Of a stretch of 64,000 bases of DNA, positions 62,143 to 64,000 are shown piece after piece. Source of the DNA: Eutrophocola sp964629325 (GTDB taxonomy: Bacteria; Pseudomonadota; Gammaproteobacteria; Pseudomonadales; Pseudohongiellaceae); contig CAZVSC010000005.1 of assembly GCA_964629325.1 (NCBI GenBank), positions 1 through 64,000 of the forward strand, in the 5' to 3' direction. Under the pieces are notes generated by a model. That model was not told the origin of the DNA. It searched no databases and worked only from the letters and a program-made list of their open reading frames with translations. How positions within the stretch are numbered: position 1 is the stretch's first letter; every line of letters begins with the position of its first letter. Position numbers and translations under genes: made by a program.

Positions 62143-63615
62143 GTGGAACGACCGAATGTAGACGACTATTTTGGCGACTGGAAAGCCAGGGAGGCGCTGG
62201 CCCAGGAAATGCTGCCTATCATGGGAAAACTGGAAAACGAGAAAGGTGTCCAGATATTCCTGTATGGCAGAACCCTGAACAACCGCTCTGTCGCCAACAT
62301 CATGAAATCCCACCGTCGCGTCCGCGAGGTAGCCCGCAATGAGCTGTCCGAATTCGAAAGCAGCCTGGTCCTGAAATCCATCGCCAAACTGGACCTGTGC
62401 CCCTGCCAGATCGACCTGGGCAAGCTCACCGTCAAGTACATGGAAGCCCTGGAGGAAGATCCAAAGATGGATCTCGACGCGCTGGTCGCGGGCGAACTGG
62501 CACACCTGGTCGGTGTAGACCACAAGCCCATCGATAAACCCACCGACGTCATCCTGTACGGCTTTGGCCGTATCGGGCGCCTGGTCGCCCGCCTGCTGCT
62601 GGAGCAGACCGGCAACGGCCAGGTCATGCGCCTGCGCGCCGTGGTCGTCAGGAAGGGAGGGGACGGCGACCTGGTCAAGCGCGTCAACCTGCTGCGCAAC
62701 GATTCCGTTCACGGCACTTTCTCAGGCACCGTCCGCGTCGAGGAAGAAAACAACCGCATCATCGCCAACGGCAACGTCATCGATTTCATCTACGCCGACA
62801 GTCCGGACAGCATCGACTATACGCAGTACGGCATCGAGAATGGCCTGGTCATCGACAACACCGGCCGCTGGCGTGACGCCGAAGGCCTGGGACTGCACCT
62901 GAAATCAACAGGCGTCAGCAAAGTCATGCTGACTGCGCCAGGCAAGGGCGAGATGAAGAATATTGTCATGGGTATCAACCATGGCACGATCACGCCGGAT
63001 GACAAGATCATTTCCGCAGCTTCCTGCACCACCAACGCGATCGCACCTGTGCTGAAGCTGATCCACGACAAGTACGGCATCGTGCATGGTCATGTTGAAA
63101 CTGTACATGCCTACACCAATGACCAGAACCTGATCGACAATTTCCACAAGGCCGATCGCCGCGGCCGCAGCGCCCCCCTGAACATGGTGCTGACAGAAAC
63201 CGGCGCCGCCAAGGCCGTGTCCAAGGCCGTTCCGGAGCTCGAAGGCAAGCTGAGCGGCAACGCAGTGCGCGTTCCGGTGGCCAACGTATCCATCGCCATT
63301 CTCAACCTGACCCTGCTCACCGGCAGCAGCAAGGAAGAGATCAACGAGTACCTGCGGGAGATTGCCTTGCATTCGCCCCTGCAAAACCAGATCGGTTACA
63401 CCGAATCACCGGATGCGGTCTCCAGCGATTTCATCGGCTCACGCGAGGCGTGTACCGTGGATGCCAAGGCGACCATCGTCAACGGCAAGAACATGATCCT
63501 GTATCTGTGGTACGACAACGAGTTCGGTTACAGCGCCCAGGTTGTGCGCATGGTGAACATGATGGCGGGCGTGAAGTACCTGTCCTACCCGGAAGATGAA
63601 TCCATGGCCCACTAG
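62143..63615 (+). CDS. gap: Glyceraldehyde-3-phosphate dehydrogenase, long form
   Basis: A 490-residue GAPDH of the long type seen in Pseudomonas next to mfd (PA3001-like). About 160 extra N-terminal residues (WKAREALAQEMLPIMGKL..., SIAKLDLCPCQIDLGKLTVKY) precede the standard fold: NAD-binding YGFGRIGRLVARLLLEQ, the catalytic cysteine in ISAASCTTNAIAPV, and LWYDNEFGYSAQVVRM near the end. The start is set at GTG 62143 (V-E-R-P-N) because AGGAA lies eight bases upstream; an in-frame ATG at 62059 would add 28 residues unlike the family. It converts glyceraldehyde 3-phosphate to 1,3-bisphosphoglycerate, or the reverse. Confidence 0.92.
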   Translation: MERPNVDDYFGDWKAREALAQEMLPIMGKLENEKGVQIFLYGRTLNNRSVANIMKSHRRVREVARNELSEFESSLVLKSIAKLDLCPCQIDLGKLTVKYMEALEEDPKMDLDALVAGELAHLVGVDHKPIDKPTDVILYGFGRIGRLVARLLLEQTGNGQVMRLRAVVVRKGGDGDLVKRVNLLRNDSVHGTFSGTVRVEEENNRIIANGNVIDFIYADSPDSIDYTQYGIENGLVIDNTGRWRDAEGLGLHLKSTGVSKVMLTAPGKGEMKNIVMGINHGTITPDDKIISAASCTTNAIAPVLKLIHDKYGIVHGHVETVHAYTNDQNLIDNFHKADRRGRSAPLNMVLTETGAAKAVSKAVPELEGKLSGNAVRVPVANVSIAILNLTLLTGSSKEEINEYLREIALHSPLQNQIGYTESPDAVSSDFIGSREACTVDAKATIVNGKNMILYLWYDNEFGYSAQVVRMVNMMAGVKYLSYPEDESMAH

Positions 63616-63616
63616 G

Positions 63617-64000
63617 ATGCGCAGGCGCAGCGACAACAGGAAACTGTTGTTGCCGCTCCTGACCCTTGCCGTACTGCTCGCGGCGCTGGGTCTGCTCCTG
63701 AACCATCCGTCTCTGGCACCCGGGCAGGGTGCCGACGGTGTGATCGAACTTGCCGGCCCCACGATGGGCACCCGTTACCGGGTGCTTGTACCTCAGGACG
63801 CCGTCACCTCCCGTCAGCTCGATGACCTCGGAACACTGATCGGTAACAGGCTGGCTTTTCTCGATACGGGGCTGTTCTCCACCTACACCGACAATTCGCA
63901 GTTGTCCGGCATCAATCGCCTCGAAACCGGCCGGTCGATGCCTCTCGCCGACGAGATGGTCAGGGTGCTGGCAGCTGCCAGCCGCATAGCGGCCGATTCA
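63617..64000 (+). CDS. apbE: FAD:protein FMN transferase ApbE (3' end missing)
   Basis: The first 128 codons of an ApbE-like lipidated or membrane-anchored flavin transferase; the gene runs off the window. A short cytoplasmic start (MRRRSDNRK) precedes one hydrophobic segment (residues 10-28), then LAGPTMGTRYRV and FSTYTDNSQLSGINRLE, the classic N-terminal ApbE motifs. It attaches FMN to threonine residues of NqrB and NqrC and similar proteins. The ATG at 63617 overlaps nothing; gap ends two bases before. Confidence 0.88.
   Translation, partial: MRRRSDNRKLLLPLLTLAVLLAALGLLLNHPSLAPGQGADGVIELAGPTMGTRYRVLVPQDAVTSRQLDDLGTLIGNRLAFLDTGLFSTYTDNSQLSGINRLETGRSMPLADEMVRVLAAASRIAADS

Overview
The window is one continuous piece of a gammaproteobacterial chromosome with one 100-base run of Ns. 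Typical gammaproteobacterial genes and gene orders are present: smc-zipA-ligA, tig-clpP-clpX-lon-hup-ppiD, gloB-methyltransferase-rnhA-dnaQ, and nfuA-mtiP / csiV-mfd / gap. The last two blocks resemble the arrangement in Pseudomonas and its relatives, so I infer a member of the Pseudomonadales or Cellvibrionales side of the class, probably free-living and aerobic. I saw no rRNA, tRNA, CRISPR array, transposase or prophage gene.

Layout. 1-8.8 kb: 3' part of smc, zipA (interrupted by the N run), ligA, a lytic-transglycosylase lipoprotein, djlA, and a convergent cation-diffusion transporter. 9-12 kb: a large M16C metallopeptidase on the minus strand. 12.1-18.7 kb: the main accessory region, with a PQQ-dependent dehydrogenase, a two-subunit hydroquinone 1,2-dioxygenase (HapC/HapD type), a hydroxymuconic-semialdehyde dehydrogenase (HapE type), a sulfotransferase-family protein and a TauE-type membrane protein. 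18.7-26 kb: mostly housekeeping genes (ylqF, bolA, Bax-like amidase, polysaccharide deacetylase, ttcA, tusA, pdxB, alaA, msrB). 26-33.2 kb: envelope proteins, namely a TPR plus beta-barrel Slam-like protein, a second outer-membrane protein, a DUF6502 protein paired with an unknown glycine-motif membrane protein, and an RND/MMPL exporter. 33.2-34.15 kb: almost 1 kb without a convincing gene, containing a perfect 16-bp inverted repeat. 34.15-42.8 kb: protein-quality-control cluster. 43-48.2 kb: peptide ABC transporter with fused ATPase domains. 48.2-64 kb: gloB, methyltransferase with an internal 18-bp tandem repeat, rnhA, dnaQ, an NhaD/ArsB-type transporter, sohB, sulfite reductase with its DUF934 partner, nfuA, mtiP, csiV, mfd, a long-form gap, and the start of apbE.

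How the genes work together. HapCD would open the ring of hydroquinone and HapE would oxidise the semialdehyde to maleylacetate. No maleylacetate reductase is present here, so the last step must be encoded elsewhere. The Fe(II) ligand pattern His-x-Asn-x3-Glu plus a distal His is intact in HapD. Trigger factor, ClpXP, Lon, HU and PpiD form a folding and degradation island, and a sigma-32-like promoter precedes lon. The apbE gene after gap suggests flavinylated Nqr-type respiratory genes beyond the right edge (inference).

Most notable second-look items are the hydroquinone cluster and its unusual neighbours, a 122-bp nested imperfect palindrome at 27.7 kb, the 950-bp gene-free region before tig, the DUF6502/glycine-motif pair, an expandable 18-bp repeat inside a methyltransferase gene, a repeat-bounded gap in zipA, and a likely CTG start for djlA. 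I did not find a clearly new defence or mobile system.
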